6,357 nucleotides of DNA from an uncultured Clostridia bacterium. Its GTDB lineage: Bacteria; Bacillota; Clostridia; Oscillospirales; JAAYOS01. Numbering within the stretch: position 1 is the stretch's first letter; every line of letters begins with the position of its first letter. Of this stretch, positions 5,771 through 6,357 are shown one piece after another. Where the stretch lies: the NCBI GenBank assembly GCA_944386395.1, contig CALXAZ010000168.1:1-6357 (forward strand). Direction: 5' to 3'. A program made the position numbers and the translations under genes. The notes below the pieces were generated by a model. It did no database searches, was not told the DNA's origin, and saw nothing but the letters and a program-made list of their open reading frames with translations.

Positions 5771-6357
5771 GGAAAAGAGAATATTGCTTCCGCTAATTGC
5801 GTTTGCCATAGGTCTTGTGGGCGCATTTCTCAGAGCAAATGAGCTTGCGTTTGGATTTGAAGAGAGCGGTTTGGCAAGAGCAGATTATCCTGTGGCATCC
5901 TTACTGATAGCGCTTAGCGCTGCAGCAGGTGTTATTTTCCTGATAATTTCTGCTTTTCAGAAAAAATTGAGAGAATCCAGATATTACAGTGCTCTTGAGA
6001 GCCAGAGCCAGATGGTCAAGATATGTGCAGTGCTGTCTGCTTTTTCGCTTATGGCAGCAGTTGCGGCTGAAGTTGTTATCAGTATATCAAACGCTTCTGT
6101 CTTAAACTATATTTTCTGGATATTTACTGTGTTTGCTGCGGTATCAATAATTCTTTTGTGCAGGGAGAGCTCTGGAGGAAAAGCTCCAGAATATCAGTTT
6201 TTTGCGCTTGTGCCAATTTTTTGGTGCTGCATGTGGCTTATGTTTATATATCGAGAGTGTGCATCCGACCCAGTGCTGACAGATTATGTGTATGCGATGC
6301 TTGCGACGGCAGTAATGGCGCTGCTTTTTTATTCGTTGGCAGGGATTGGGATAGGTA
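5769..6357 (+). CDS. Multi-pass membrane protein of unknown function, C-terminus cut off by window edge
   Basis: I do not recognise a family. The frame is open for 196 codons to the right edge. Hydrophobic segments fall at about 5-21, 42-63, 84-104, 113-131, 144-161 and 173-195, so at least six membrane spans are expected. Charged loops include FQKKLRESRYY (63-73) and CRESSGGK (131-138); the former suggests a cytoplasmic loop by the positive-inside rule. Cysteines cluster at 153-154. No catalytic or transport motif is seen. The ATG at 5769 is chosen because it follows AAAGGG by 9 bases; the ATG at 5761 gives only 11 codons (stop 5794-5796) in another frame. The gene diverges from lexA across about 219 bases. 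A link to the SOS response is possible only by position. Confidence 0.8.
   Translation, partial: MEKRILLPLIAFAIGLVGAFLRANELAFGFEESGLARADYPVASLLIALSAAAGVIFLIISAFQKKLRESRYYSALESQSQMVKICAVLSAFSLMAAVAAEVVISISNASVLNYIFWIFTVFAAVSIILLCRESSGGKAPEYQFFALVPIFWCCMWLMFIYRECASDPVLTDYVYAMLATAVMALLFYSLAGIGIG

Overview
The window looks like ordinary chromosomal DNA from a low-to-moderate GC Firmicute, most likely a Clostridia member. I infer this from A/T-rich promoters with purine-rich Shine-Dalgarno sites, frequent ATA/AGA/AGG codons, a Gram-positive type LexA with a CGAAC-N4-GTTCG-like operator, and protein families common in anaerobic Clostridia. The genus cannot be told from the sequence. I see no rRNA, tRNA, CRISPR array, insertion sequence or phage gene.

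Layout from left to right: (1) a minus-strand acyl-ACP thioesterase gene runs off the left edge, so its C-terminus is missing. (2) A 154-base divergent intergenic region holds back-to-back promoters. (3) A 639-residue plus-strand protein joins a ParB/sulfiredoxin-like N-terminal domain to a BMP/PnrA-type nucleoside-binding domain and has no signal peptide. (4) A strong hairpin with A and T tracts separates it from a convergent minus-strand gene for a small AlkZ-related winged-helix protein. (5) A second divergent region carries a promoter for a plus-strand UDP-N-acetylmannosamine dehydrogenase (WecC type), which ends at its own terminator. (6) lexA follows on the minus strand, with a near-ideal promoter and an SOS box over its -35 element. 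(7) Divergent from lexA, a multi-pass membrane protein gene of unknown function runs off the right edge. Its start codon lies in a perfect inverted repeat.

The genes are mostly single transcription units with their own promoters or terminators, and they do not form one pathway. They cover lipid chain release, a possible cytoplasmic ligand sensor, cell-surface sugar precursor synthesis, possible DNA repair and the SOS repressor. The points most worth a second look are the ParB-like/BMP fusion with no transporter genes beside it, the start-codon hairpin of the right-hand membrane gene, the SOS operator between lexA and that gene, and the solitary wecC. I found no clear sign of a wholly new multi-gene system.
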